Source: Labrys sp. KNU-23 (GTDB lineage Bacteria; Pseudomonadota; Alphaproteobacteria; Rhizobiales; Labraceae). From it: a DNA stretch of 64,000 bases. A program made the position numbers and the translations under genes. The notes beneath the pieces are model-generated. The model had not been told where the DNA came from. It made no database searches and saw only the letters and a list, made by a program, of their open reading frames with translations. Of this stretch, positions 8,308 through 15,580 are shown piece after piece (within the stretch, counting starts at the first letter, position 1; each line of letters opens with the position of its first letter). The DNA lies in NCBI RefSeq assembly GCF_008330945.1, contig NZ_CP043489.1, positions 3,607,501 to 3,671,500 of the forward strand, written 5' to 3'.

Positions 8308-8365
8308 CGGATAGGGCGATCACTTCCGACAAGCGGCGATGAATTCTTATCGAAAGCGAACGCGC

Positions 8366-8398
8366 TTTTTACCCTCCCCCTCCAGGGGAGGGTAAAAA
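8366..8398. terminator. Perfect 14-bp hairpin, bidirectional terminator (repeat family)
   Basis: Arms TTTTTACCCTCCCC (8366-8379) and GGGGAGGGTAAAAA (8385-8398) pair perfectly around loop CTCCA. A/T tracts flank both sides, so the hairpin can end transcription of cobM (+) and of otnC (-), which converge here. The same element, less perfect, is at 30658-30684, and a half copy is at 4204. Confidence 0.85.
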
Positions 8399-8444
8399 TC
8401 CGTGCTTTGCTAACCCGAAGCGGTTGTTCGATGGCGAGCCGCCC

Positions 8445-9092
8445 TCAGGCCTTGCCGAATTGGCTTTCGAGCGCGCCGACCTGCGCCGGCGTCAGGGTTC
8501 GCACCGCCATGCCCCGGGTGACGATGAAGAGGCGGGCGCTTTCCTCCAGTTCCTCCGCCGCATGGACGGCGGCTTCCAGCGTGGCGTCGGCGACGACGGG
8601 GCCATGATTGGCGAGCAGGATCGCCTTGTGACGTGGCGCTGTCGCGGCGATGTGGTGCTCCACGGCGGGATCGCCGGGCGTGGTGTAGGGCACGATGGCA
8701 AGGCGTCCGACGCGCATGACGAGATAGGGCGTGAGCGGCGGCAGGGCGTTGGCGGGATCGACATCGTCGAGGCAGGAGACAGCCGTCGCATAGGTCGAAT
8801 GCAGGTGAACAACGGCTCCGGCCCGAGGCCTTGCGCCGAACATGGCGCGGTGCAGCGGAATTTCCTTGGTTGGCTTGTCGCCGTCCCGATGCCGCCATTC
8901 CGCGTCCAGGCGCGACAGCCTGGCGGGATCGAGCCGCCCCAAGCAGGAATTGGTCGGGGTCACCAGATAGCCATCGGCAAGACGCACGCTGATATTGCCG
9001 CTCGAGCCCACGGTAAAGCCGCGATCGAACAGGGATTTGGCCAGGAGGCAGAGCTGCTCGCGCAGGCGGTTTTCCTCGTTGGACATGCTCAT
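8445..9092 (-). CDS. otnC: 3-oxo-tetronate 4-phosphate decarboxylase (class II aldolase family)
   Basis: OtnC, an AraD-like class II aldolase, decarboxylates 3-oxo-tetronate 4-phosphate to dihydroxyacetone phosphate. The 215-residue product has GSSGNISVRLADGYLVTPT near residues 29-47, the metal-binding histidines His96 and His98 in VVHLHSTYATA, and a third in LANHGPVV. The start ATG at 9092 overlaps the otnK stop (ATGA), so kinase and decarboxylase are coupled and act in sequence. The usual third gene of such loci, a dehydrogenase (DenD/OtnR type), is not next to them. Confidence 0.85.
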   Translation of the reverse strand: MSMSNEENRLREQLCLLAKSLFDRGFTVGSSGNISVRLADGYLVTPTNSCLGRLDPARLSRLDAEWRHRDGDKPTKEIPLHRAMFGARPRAGAVVHLHSTYATAVSCLDDVDPANALPPLTPYLVMRVGRLAIVPYTTPGDPAVEHHIAATAPRHKAILLANHGPVVADATLEAAVHAAEELEESARLFIVTRGMAVRTLTPAQVGALESQFGKA

Positions 9093-10342
9093 GCCTTTCC
9101 GGCCAGCCTGGCCACGGCCTTGGCGAAGAAGTCCGGCGCGCCGAAATTGCCGGATTTGAGTGCGATCGCCACTGGCTTTCCGCCGCGCAACTGCAAGGCG
9201 GGCACGCCAGGGTCGATTTCCGGCCCGATAGCGAGGACGGCATTGCCGAGGGTGCCGGCGACGGCGCCCGATGTCTCGCCACCCGCGGCCACGATCCTGG
9301 TAAAGCCGCGCTCGATGGCGGCGCGGGCGAGTTCGGCGAACAGGCTCTCGATGCGCTCGGCGAGGGCCTGCCGGCCGTGGCGCGCCTGGGCCGCCGCCAC
9401 GACTTCCGGATCGGCCGAGGAATAGAGCATCGGCGCAGCATCCCGGTGCGCTTCGAGGAAGTCGAGAAGGGCGCCGAACTTGAGACTGCCATCCATCACG
9501 GCGTCGGCTTCGATGGCGATATGCGGGTGATCCTGCGCGTAGAGGCCAACCTGCTGACGGGTGGCCTGCGAGCAACTGCCGGATAGGATCAAGGCCGGAC
9601 CCTCGGCCCCGGCGAAGATCGGCGAGGCCCGGCCGGCCGCGATGCCGTAATTGGCCGGCAGGCCCATGGCGATGCCCGAGGCGCCGGTGATGAAAGCATG
9701 ATCGCGAATGCCGGTGCCCAGCGCGATGAGATCGTCATTGCTGGTGGCATCCGCCACGACCAGGCGCTCGCCGCGGCCGGCGGCTTCGGCGAGTGCGGTC
9801 CGGATCGAGGATGCCCCGGCCCGTACCGCGGCGTGCGGCAGATGGCCGACCTTCAGCGGCGTCTGGCGCTGCAGCCAGCGACGGATGTCCGGGTCGGTCA
9901 TCGGGGTCAGCGGATGGCGCTCCATGCCGGATTCCGACAACAACCGGTCATGCACGAAGAGGTGGCCTTGATAGAGCGTGCGGCCCGTGCCGGGGAAAGC
10001 GGGACAGACCAGCGCCAGGGGGGCGTCGAGCACGGCGAGAACCGCCTCCGCGACGGGGCCGATATTGCCTGAAGGCGTCGAATCGAAGGTCGAGCAGTAT
10101 TTGAACAGGATCTGGCGGGCGCCGTTCGCCTTCAGCCAGGCAGTCGCGCTCAGCGAAAGGCGCACCGCCTCGGCCGGATCGATGGAACGCGACTTCAGCG
10201 CGACCACCACCGCTTCGTCGTCAGCCGGAGCCGGGCCGGCGGGAATGCCCAGGGTGAGCGAGGTGCGCATGCCGGCGCGCGCCAGTGTATTGGCGAGGTC
10301 GCTCGCACCGGTGAAGTCGTCTCCGAAGGCCCCCAGCAGCAT
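9089..10342 (-). CDS. otnK: 3-oxo-tetronate kinase (four-carbon acid sugar kinase, DUF1537)
   Basis: OtnK phosphorylates 3-oxo-tetronates from D- or L-threonate, erythronate or related four-carbon acid sugars. The 417-residue protein begins LLGAFGDDFTGASDLAN, the N-terminal signature, continues with FKYCSTFDSTPSGNIGPV, and ends with AAGGETSGAVAGTLG, the ATP-binding C-terminal pattern. I chose ATG 10342, preceded by AGGAAA, rather than a longer frame whose extra N-terminus has no family likeness. About 250 bases separate it from a divergent EamA exporter. Confidence 0.88.
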   Translation of the reverse strand: MLLGAFGDDFTGASDLANTLARAGMRTSLTLGIPAGPAPADDEAVVVALKSRSIDPAEAVRLSLSATAWLKANGARQILFKYCSTFDSTPSGNIGPVAEAVLAVLDAPLALVCPAFPGTGRTLYQGHLFVHDRLLSESGMERHPLTPMTDPDIRRWLQRQTPLKVGHLPHAAVRAGASSIRTALAEAAGRGERLVVADATSNDDLIALGTGIRDHAFITGASGIAMGLPANYGIAAGRASPIFAGAEGPALILSGSCSQATRQQVGLYAQDHPHIAIEADAVMDGSLKFGALLDFLEAHRDAAPMLYSSADPEVVAAAQARHGRQALAERIESLFAELARAAIERGFTRIVAAGGETSGAVAGTLGNAVLAIGPEIDPGVPALQLRGGKPVAIALKSGNFGAPDFFAKAVARLAGKA

Positions 10343-10591
10343 GGCGTTTCCTACTTCCGTCGCGCTCTGGTGGCGCCCATCTTGTCGGACAATAGAAAGA
10401 GGGGCCGTGGCTGGCAAGGCGAAGGAAATTTCCGTGTCATGTCGAGCGAGGCGCTACGTCCTTCTCAGCAACGGGCGGGAGTAATCATCCGTCAATTCCG
10501 GCTTGGATCAGCCAGAAATGTCGCGCCTGGACTATTTCATGTTCGCATGCCCGGCATTGTGGAGGTCCTGCTTCCTGGTTGCGTCACCGTC

Positions 10592-11500
10592 ATGTCTTCC
10601 CGTGGCTCCCACCTTTTTGGTGCGTTCCTCGCCCTCGCGGCGGGAACGGTGTTTTCGTTCGGCAGCATCACCATTCGCGAGTCGCCGCACCTCGACGCCG
10701 TGCAATATCTCATCTGGCGCAGCTTCGGCCTGCTGCCATTGGTGCTCGGCGTGGCCCTGCTGCAGGGCAAATCGCCACTGCGCCAGATGATCTCGGGTGG
10801 CTGGCTCGGGCTCGGCGGTGCGCTGTGCATGACGGTAATGGCTGATTTGTTCATCTTCGCCATGAAGACGACCACCATCGCCAATGCCCTGCTGTTTTCG
10901 AGCGCGGCGCCGCTGATCGGCGCCATATTGGCCCGCCTGATCCTGAAGGAACGCATCCTCGTCGCCACCTGGTGCGGCATTGCGATCGGCATCGCGGGAT
11001 TGCTGATCATGACCTGGGGGGAACTGGGCAGCGGCAATGCCATCGGCAATCTCGCCGCCTTCGGCGTGGGCTTTGCCTATGGCCTCTATTCCATCATTGC
11101 CCGGCTCGGCCGCGACAGGGACATGTCGGGCGTGGTGACGGGCTGGGCGGTGCTGACCATCCTCACCTGCGGCGCTTTCATGACGTTGAGAGGGATCACC
11201 ATCGCCACGCCGATGCTGGAAAACACCTATGCCATGATCCATGGCGCCGTTTTCATCGGCGGCGGCATGTATCTGCTCAATGCGGCGGCCCGCCATGTCG
11301 GCGCCGGGCAGCTCACCTTGCTGGCCCAGACCGAGATGATCCTCGGGCCGGTCTGGGTCTATCTCTTCTTCAACGAAGCGCCGCGCCTGACCACTGTCCT
11401 GGGCGGCGGGGTGCTGCTTGCGGGCGTGCTCGTCGCCGCCCTCGGGCGCAGCTTCGCCCGCGATGAGGAAGAGGAAGCGGCGGCGCGCGCCTCGGTGTGA
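10592..11500 (+). CDS. EamA/DMT-family transporter
   Basis: The protein has 302 residues with ten predicted hydrophobic segments in two EamA repeats. The first repeat ends near the conserved LILKERI region and the second in LGPVWVYLFFNEAP, near the C-terminus. Such inner-membrane proteins usually export metabolites. The gene is divergent from otnK, so a link to sugar-acid metabolism is possible but unproven. The start at 10592 is favoured because the first membrane segment follows directly. Other in-frame starts lie up to 220 bases upstream. The C-terminus ends in a run of acidic residues (DEEEEAA). Confidence 0.82.
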   Translation: MSSRGSHLFGAFLALAAGTVFSFGSITIRESPHLDAVQYLIWRSFGLLPLVLGVALLQGKSPLRQMISGGWLGLGGALCMTVMADLFIFAMKTTTIANALLFSSAAPLIGAILARLILKERILVATWCGIAIGIAGLLIMTWGELGSGNAIGNLAAFGVGFAYGLYSIIARLGRDRDMSGVVTGWAVLTILTCGAFMTLRGITIATPMLENTYAMIHGAVFIGGGMYLLNAAARHVGAGQLTLLAQTEMILGPVWVYLFFNEAPRLTTVLGGGVLLAGVLVAALGRSFARDEEEEAAARASV

Positions 11501-11518
11501 TCTCGGGACTGTACAGGC

Positions 11519-12406
11519 TCAGGACGACTTCAGGCGCCAGCCACCGAGAATGTGCCAGATCACGGCCAGGAGCACGATGGCGCCGCCGATGATTGCGGCC
11601 ATACCCGGATCCTCGGCGAAGATCAGATAGACCCACAGCGGCGCCAGCACCACGTCGAGCGTGGAGATCAGGCCGGATTCGGCGGCGGGGATCCGGCGTG
11701 CACCGGCCAGGAACATGAAGAAGGCCAGGGGGATCGAGGTGAAGGCGAACAGTGTGAGCACCACCCAGTCCTGCGCCGTGGCCGTGGCGGGCGAGGCGAA
11801 GGGCAGGCCCACCAGCGCCGTGAACAGGCAGCAGAACAGGTTGACCGGCAGCATTTCCAGCCCCGGCCGGGCCCGCGCGACCACCGCCACGATGGCAAAG
11901 GAGGCGGCCATGCCGAGTGCCATGGCGTCGCCGAAGAGATGGCCGGATCCGAACGAACCACCCACCATCACCACAACGCCGACGAGCGCGCCGCCGGAAG
12001 CGATCAGCGTGCGCCGGGATACCCTCTCGCGCATGATCAGCCAGGCAAGGCCCGCCGCCAGGAAAGGCGTGGTGGCGTAGATCACCGATACGTTGGCGAT
12101 GGTGGTGTGATAGAGCGCGCCGACGAAGAACAGCATGGACAGCGAGGCACAGCCCGCGATGACGAGGCCGAACCAGCCGATCGAGCGGATGGCAGCCAGG
12201 CTGCCGGTGCGATGCACATAGACAAGACCGACCCCCATATAGACCGCGCCGATTGCCGCGCGTAGCGACACCGTCGTCCAGGCATCCACCGTGAGCATGC
12301 GGGCAAAAATGCCGCTGATGCTCCAGGCGATGGCGGAGGCGACGACGAGAAAAACACCGAGCCGATGAACGGAACGGGCGTCGGGCGAGGCGATGATGGC
12401 GGACAT
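11519..12406 (-). CDS. EamA/DMT-family transporter
   Basis: This is a second, separate ten-segment EamA protein, 295 residues, convergent with the previous exporter; only 18 bases lie between the stops. It carries AIAWSISGIFARML at the N-terminus, TTPFLAAGLAWLIMRERVSRR at the end of repeat one, and LDVVLAPLWVYLIFAEDPG in repeat two. Sequence differs clearly from its neighbour, so this is not a tandem duplicate. Substrate unknown. The start at 12406 is chosen over one eleven codons upstream because no good ribosome site separates them; the choice is uncertain. Confidence 0.82.
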   Translation of the reverse strand: MSAIIASPDARSVHRLGVFLVVASAIAWSISGIFARMLTVDAWTTVSLRAAIGAVYMGVGLVYVHRTGSLAAIRSIGWFGLVIAGCASLSMLFFVGALYHTTIANVSVIYATTPFLAAGLAWLIMRERVSRRTLIASGGALVGVVVMVGGSFGSGHLFGDAMALGMAASFAIVAVVARARPGLEMLPVNLFCCLFTALVGLPFASPATATAQDWVVLTLFAFTSIPLAFFMFLAGARRIPAAESGLISTLDVVLAPLWVYLIFAEDPGMAAIIGGAIVLLAVIWHILGGWRLKSS

Positions 12407-12750
12407 CGGAGAACCAGGGGGTGGGAGGACGCAACGCACATGAGTTTCAGCGGTACTCCCAATGGGCCGATGAAGGTGTGGTCAGTCGCAATCTCCCTGT
12501 TTCCGACGCTTCGTTCAAGGGAGGAAAACTATCTTGAATGCCAAGGAAAACTTGATGATGGCGACGAAGCTCCCCGCCATTTCCTCTGCCTCCTGCCAAG
12601 CTGGGATCGATCTTGGCGCGATGGTGCCATCGACAATTTCTGCTATCCGATGGCACGGCTGGGCCTCGTCATCGCTTGTCGCGCGCGTACCATCATCGTC
12701 TGCAGGGGCAAGGCTGCCGTCCGGCACGGGCGCCGGACGGCAAACATGGC
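12407..12750. other. Non-coding gap between EamA gene and SRPBCC gene
   Basis: This 344-base gap contains no frame that I can defend as a gene. Short frames exist on both strands but have no recognisable features, and one runs through the 3' end of the SRPBCC gene. A perfect 10-bp hairpin is present at 12716-12741. The promoter for the minus-strand EamA gene should lie near 12410-12500. Confidence 0.5.
12716..12741. terminator. Hairpin downstream of the SRPBCC gene
   Basis: Arms GCCGTCCGGC (12716-12725) and GCCGGACGGC (12732-12741) pair perfectly around ACGGGC. It lies ten bases past the stop of the minus-strand SRPBCC gene. No T-run follows, so it may be a 3' stabiliser or a weak terminator. 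Confidence 0.5.
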
Positions 12751-13278
12751 TCAGCCTGCGCTCATCTTGCTTTCGTAATCGGCCTCGAGCCGTGTGTGCA
12801 GGCCCCAGAAGCTTGGCGGTGCATGCCCGCCGAGGCGGGCGGCAAGGATATCGAGATGGGTGTGCCAGCCGGCGGCGACGCTGACCAGTTCGTCGCGGGT
12901 GAGCAGGCGACTATGGGTAATGGTGATGTGGGTGCGCCCGAGCTCCGGCTTGAGGTCGATACGCACCTGCGAGCCATCCCCCCAGGCATATTCGATCAAG
13001 GTCGGCGGTTCGCAGGCAATCACCCGCCCATGCATCTCGACCGTGTCGTTCAGATGCAGATATTTGGGCGGCGGCGGATCATCGGGTGCCGACAGATCGC
13101 CATTGCGGAAGACATGGTTGACCCGTCCACCCGGCTGCAATTCCATTTCGCCGCCGGCCAGCCATTGCTGGCGCTTCTCGGCTTCGGTCAGGAAGGCCCA
13201 GACGCGTTCGATCTGTCCGGAAAGAACGCGTTCGATGCGCACGGTCTCGGTGTCGATGATCACGCCGTAGTCGGACAT
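12751..13278 (-). CDS. SRPBCC / AHSA1-domain protein
   Basis: The 175-residue protein has the START-like Aha1 (AHSA1) domain pattern: VRIERVLSGQIERVWAFLTEAEKRQQWLAGGEMELQ-type N-terminus, a central PPTLIEYAWGD, and the C-terminal AAGWHTHLDILAARL. Such proteins bind hydrophobic ligands and are often encoded next to an ArsR repressor, as here. The upstream minus-strand gene at 13420-13767 is that repressor, so the two probably form one transcription unit, although about 140 bases of palindromic sequence separate them. The ligand is unknown. Confidence 0.85.
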   Translation of the reverse strand: MSDYGVIIDTETVRIERVLSGQIERVWAFLTEAEKRQQWLAGGEMELQPGGRVNHVFRNGDLSAPDDPPPPKYLHLNDTVEMHGRVIACEPPTLIEYAWGDGSQVRIDLKPELGRTHITITHSRLLTRDELVSVAAGWHTHLDILAARLGGHAPPSFWGLHTRLEADYESKMSAG

Positions 13279-13284
13279 GGTTCA

Positions 13285-13369
13285 GCTCCCTAGAGTAAAG
13301 CGCGTTCATGGCTGAACGCTTGTTTTCTCTAACTTTTTGTTTCCTGGCCGATCCGCTGGATCGGCCAGG
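13285..13369. repeat. Two palindromes between arsR and the SRPBCC gene
   Basis: The first, GCGTTCA-TGGC-TGAACGC, sits in a stretch (CTCCCTAGAGTAAAGCGC onwards) that resembles the reverse complement of 35630-35670. The second is a perfect 12-bp hairpin, CCTGGCCGATCC (13343-13354) and GGATCGGCCAGG (13358-13369) around GCT. The hairpins may tune expression of the downstream SRPBCC gene relative to the repressor. Confidence 0.6.
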
Positions 13370-13419
13370 GCGTCTTTGCGATTCCAGGCGATACCGTCAA
13401 ATCGCGAGGCACTTCAGGT

Positions 13420-13767
13420 TCAACTCCCTTGAGGATTGGCGATCGCATCCGCGATCAGCAGGGCATCGAGCGTGTCGAGCCGCTGATTCCAGAGTTTTTC
13501 GTAGAAACGCATCCACTCCAGGCCGGCATGCAGAGGGCGCGGATTCAGCCGGCAGGTGTGAGTGCGTCCTTCGACGCTGCGTTCAACCAGGCCGGCCTTC
13601 TCCAGCACCTTGATGTGCTTGGAGGCGGCGGCCAGCGAGATGGCAAAGGGATGGGCGAGTTCACCCACCTTGCGTGGCTCGGCAGCGAGGCTGCGCAACA
13701 TGGCCCGCCTGGTCGGATCGGCCAGGGCATGAAAGACGGCATCGAGAGGATCTTGATATTCAACCAT
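13420..13767 (-). CDS. ArsR/SmtB-family transcriptional regulator
   Basis: The 115-residue winged-helix repressor starts MVEYQDPLDAVFHALADPTRR and has the recognition region FAISLAAASKHIKVLEKAGLV, then a wing (VEGRTHTCRLNPRPL). This is the subgroup that pairs with AHSA1/SRPBCC proteins; it lacks the metal-binding cysteine motif of classical ArsR. The ATG at 13767 sits inside a perfect 26-bp palindrome, and a second palindrome lies 20 bases upstream, so autorepression is very likely. A longer frame upstream would run through these operators and is rejected. Confidence 0.88.
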   Translation of the reverse strand: MVEYQDPLDAVFHALADPTRRAMLRSLAAEPRKVGELAHPFAISLAAASKHIKVLEKAGLVERSVEGRTHTCRLNPRPLHAGLEWMRFYEKLWNQRLDTLDALLIADAIANPQGS

Positions 13768-13780
13768 GCGGTTGAATATC
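13755..13780. promoter_or_regulatory. ArsR operator 1, overlapping its start codon
   Basis: Arms GATATTCAACC (13755-13765) and GGTTGAATATC (13770-13780) are perfectly complementary around ATGC. The start codon of the minus-strand arsR gene is within the site. The core TTCAACC-N4-GGTTGAA is shared with operator 2. Confidence 0.85.
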
Positions 13781-13799
13781 TGCCTTTGCCATTCGACTG

Positions 13800-13815
13800 T
13801 CAACCAAATGGTTGA
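13800..13815. promoter_or_regulatory. ArsR operator 2
   Basis: The 16 bases TCAACCAAATGGTTGA form a perfect palindrome with the same core as operator 1, with the two centres about 40 bases apart. It lies upstream of arsR and about 95 bases upstream of the divergent carnitine dehydrogenase, so it could affect both. Confidence 0.85.
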
Positions 13816-13910
13816 ATGTATTTCCGTCGCGTTCGGCACCTGTGATGTCGCGCCATGCAAAGGCGTTCTTGGCAAGGCCCTGTCTATTCGCGCCGACAGG
13901 GAGAACAGTG

Positions 13911-14903
13911 ATGGTCACGACATCCAACGAATTCGCATCCAAGCAAGCTGCAACCAAGACATTCGCAATCGTTGGCACCGGCGTGATCGGGGCGGGCTGG
14001 GCGGCGAGGGCGCTCGCGCACGGCCTGGACGTCGTCGCTTGCGACCCGGCTCCAGGCGCCGAGGAAAAGCTGCGCGCGGCCATCGACAATGCCTGGCCGG
14101 CCCTGGAGAAGCAGGGGCTCGCCCCCGGTGCCGACCGCAAACGCCTCAGCTTTGCCGGCTCTGTCGCCGAAGCTGTCGCAAAGGCGGATTTCATCCAGGA
14201 GAATGCGCCGGAGCGCGAGGAACTCAAGCAATCGCTGCTGGCCGAGATCGACGCCGCCGCCAAGCCCGGCGCCATCGTCGGTTCCTCCACCTCGGGCCTG
14301 CTGCCGAGCCGGCTGCAGGCCAAAATGGCCAACCCGGCCCGGCTGGTGGTGGGCCACCCCTTCAACCCCGTCTATCTCCTCCCCCTGGTGGAAGTGCTCG
14401 GCGGCGAGAAGACGTCTCCCGAGACGGTCGAGGCCGCCAAGGCCTTCTATACCTCGATCGGCATGCGGGCCCTGCATGTCAGGGTGGAGATCGAAGGCTT
14501 CATCGCGGACCGCCTGATGGAGGCGCTCTGGCGCGAGGCGCTCTGGCTGGTCAATGACGGGGTCGCCACCACCGAGGAGATCGACGCGGCCGTCGTCTAT
14601 GGCTGTGGCCTGCGCTGGTCGCTGATGGGCACCTTCCTCACCTTCCATCTCGCCGGCGGCGAGGGCGGCATGCGCCATATGCTGCACCAGTTCGGCCCGG
14701 CCCTGAAACTGCCCTGGACCAAGCTCACGGCTCCCGAACTGACGGAAGAACTGATCGACCGTGTCGCCGATGGCTGCGAGCACCAGGCCGCCGGCCGCTC
14801 GATCAAGGCCCTGGAGCGTCGTCGCGACGACTTCCTCATCGAGGTGATGGCGCTGGCCAAGAAATACTGGCCTGAGGCGGAAGGATTGGAAGGCAGGATA
14901 TAG
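13911..14903 (+). CDS. lcdH: L-carnitine dehydrogenase (3-hydroxyacyl-CoA dehydrogenase family)
   Basis: The enzyme oxidises L-carnitine to 3-dehydrocarnitine with NAD+. The 330-residue product has the Rossmann motif FAIVGTGVIGAGWAARALAHG at about residues 18-38, VGHPFNPVYLLPLVEVLGG with the conserved catalytic-site histidine, and YGCGLRWSLMGTFLTFHLAGG, which is the carnitine-dehydrogenase rather than the fatty-acid type C-terminal pattern. A separate hotdog thioesterase gene follows; in some rhizobia the two are fused in one chain, which supports the assignment. The site AGGGAGAACAG precedes ATG 13911. The cleavage enzyme (BKACE) that follows in the pathway is not in the window. Confidence 0.88.
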   Translation: MVTTSNEFASKQAATKTFAIVGTGVIGAGWAARALAHGLDVVACDPAPGAEEKLRAAIDNAWPALEKQGLAPGADRKRLSFAGSVAEAVAKADFIQENAPEREELKQSLLAEIDAAAKPGAIVGSSTSGLLPSRLQAKMANPARLVVGHPFNPVYLLPLVEVLGGEKTSPETVEAAKAFYTSIGMRALHVRVEIEGFIADRLMEALWREALWLVNDGVATTEEIDAAVVYGCGLRWSLMGTFLTFHLAGGEGGMRHMLHQFGPALKLPWTKLTAPELTEELIDRVADGCEHQAAGRSIKALERRRDDFLIEVMALAKKYWPEAEGLEGRI

Positions 14904-14941
14904 TTCGGGGTTCACATCCCCGGCAAAGGCGCGGCACAATG

Positions 14942-15023
14942 GGAGTGTCAATCTCCTGATTGACATCGTCCCCTCCGCCGGGCGCGGTGTTTCCACGAGT
15001 GTCAATCAGGAGATTGACACTCC
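14942..15023. promoter_or_regulatory. Twin palindromes TGTCAATC-N4-GATTGACA between lcdH and thioesterase
   Basis: The palindromes at 14946-14965 and 15000-15019 share the half-site TGTCAATC and differ only in the central four bases (TCCT and AGGA). Together with flanking bases they form perfect 24-bp inverted arms, 14942-14965 and 15000-15023, with a 34-base spacer. The centres are 54 bases apart, close to five helical turns. This can be a pair of operators for a looping regulator or a large RNA hairpin. No regulator gene is adjacent. Confidence 0.7.
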
Positions 15024-15061
15024 AATTCCCAGTTAAAGGCCGGCGGTCCCAGGAGAACCCC

Positions 15062-15526
15062 ATGCACCTTCTCGACGAAACCGTCCGCCCGGAATGGATC
15101 GACTATAACGGCCATCTCTATGACGGTTATTATGCGGTGATCTTCGCCAAGGCCGTCGACGAATTCCTCGGCCGGGTCTGCCTCACCGCCGCGGTGCGCG
15201 AGGCGACACGCCATACCATCTACACGATGGAGACCCATGTCCGCTTCCTGTGGGAAGTCAAGCTCGGCACGCCCGTCTCGGTGACCTGCCAGGTGCTGGA
15301 CCTCGACGCCAAGCGTGTCCGCATCTTCCTGAGCATGTATGACAAGGTGCGCAACCTCGTGGTGGCGACCTCAGAACAGCTCCTGATGTCGATCGACCAG
15401 ACCGAGCAGCCCCATGCCGCCCCCTGGCTGCCGCAGAGCGCGGCGATCCTCGAGGGGCTGCTGAAAGAGCATGCCACCCTGCCGATGCCGAAAGATGCCG
15501 GCCGCAGCATCGGCATCAAGCGGTAG
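15062..15526 (+). CDS. Thioesterase, hotdog fold (probable betainyl-CoA thioesterase)
   Basis: The 154-residue protein has the 4-hydroxybenzoyl-CoA-type pattern VRPEWIDYNGHLYDGYYAVIF at the N-terminus, with the conserved aspartate and asparagine-glycine, followed by METHVRFLWEVKLGTPV. Beside carnitine dehydrogenase the likely role is hydrolysis of betainyl-CoA to glycine betaine. A clear AGGAG lies eight bases before ATG 15062; the longer frame upstream reads through the twin palindromes and is rejected. It ends against the minus-strand N-demethylase operon, with a hairpin between. Confidence 0.85.
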   Translation: MHLLDETVRPEWIDYNGHLYDGYYAVIFAKAVDEFLGRVCLTAAVREATRHTIYTMETHVRFLWEVKLGTPVSVTCQVLDLDAKRVRIFLSMYDKVRNLVVATSEQLLMSIDQTEQPHAAPWLPQSAAILEGLLKEHATLPMPKDAGRSIGIKR

Positions 15527-15576
15527 GAGCGCGGACATCGCGACATGCCTGCATGTCGCTGAGATGCCCGCGCTCC
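15526..15576. terminator. Palindromic repeat between convergent genes
   Basis: Arms GGAGCGCGGACATC-GCGACAT and ATGTCGC-TGAGATGCCCGCGCTCC pair with few mismatches around a GC-CTGC loop. The inner part GCGACATGC is shared with the repeat at 16696-16715. It occupies almost the whole 54-base gap between the thioesterase and the N-demethylase alpha gene, so it probably stops transcription from both sides. Confidence 0.7.
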
Positions 15577-15580
15577 ATGA

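Noticed and set aside
8366..8398. An intrinsic riboswitch or cobalamin element after cobM
   Set aside because: It is a simple perfect hairpin, present in other copies near unrelated genes, so it is a repeat acting as terminator.
12515..12727. A 70-codon minus-strand frame in the gap between EamA and SRPBCC genes
   Set aside because: No family is recognised and no convincing ribosome site was found; the frame may be chance.
14946..15019. FNR/CRP-like boxes in the carnitine genes
   Set aside because: The half-sites read TGTCAATC outward, not TTGAT inward as in FNR boxes, and CRP sites (TGTGA) do not match.
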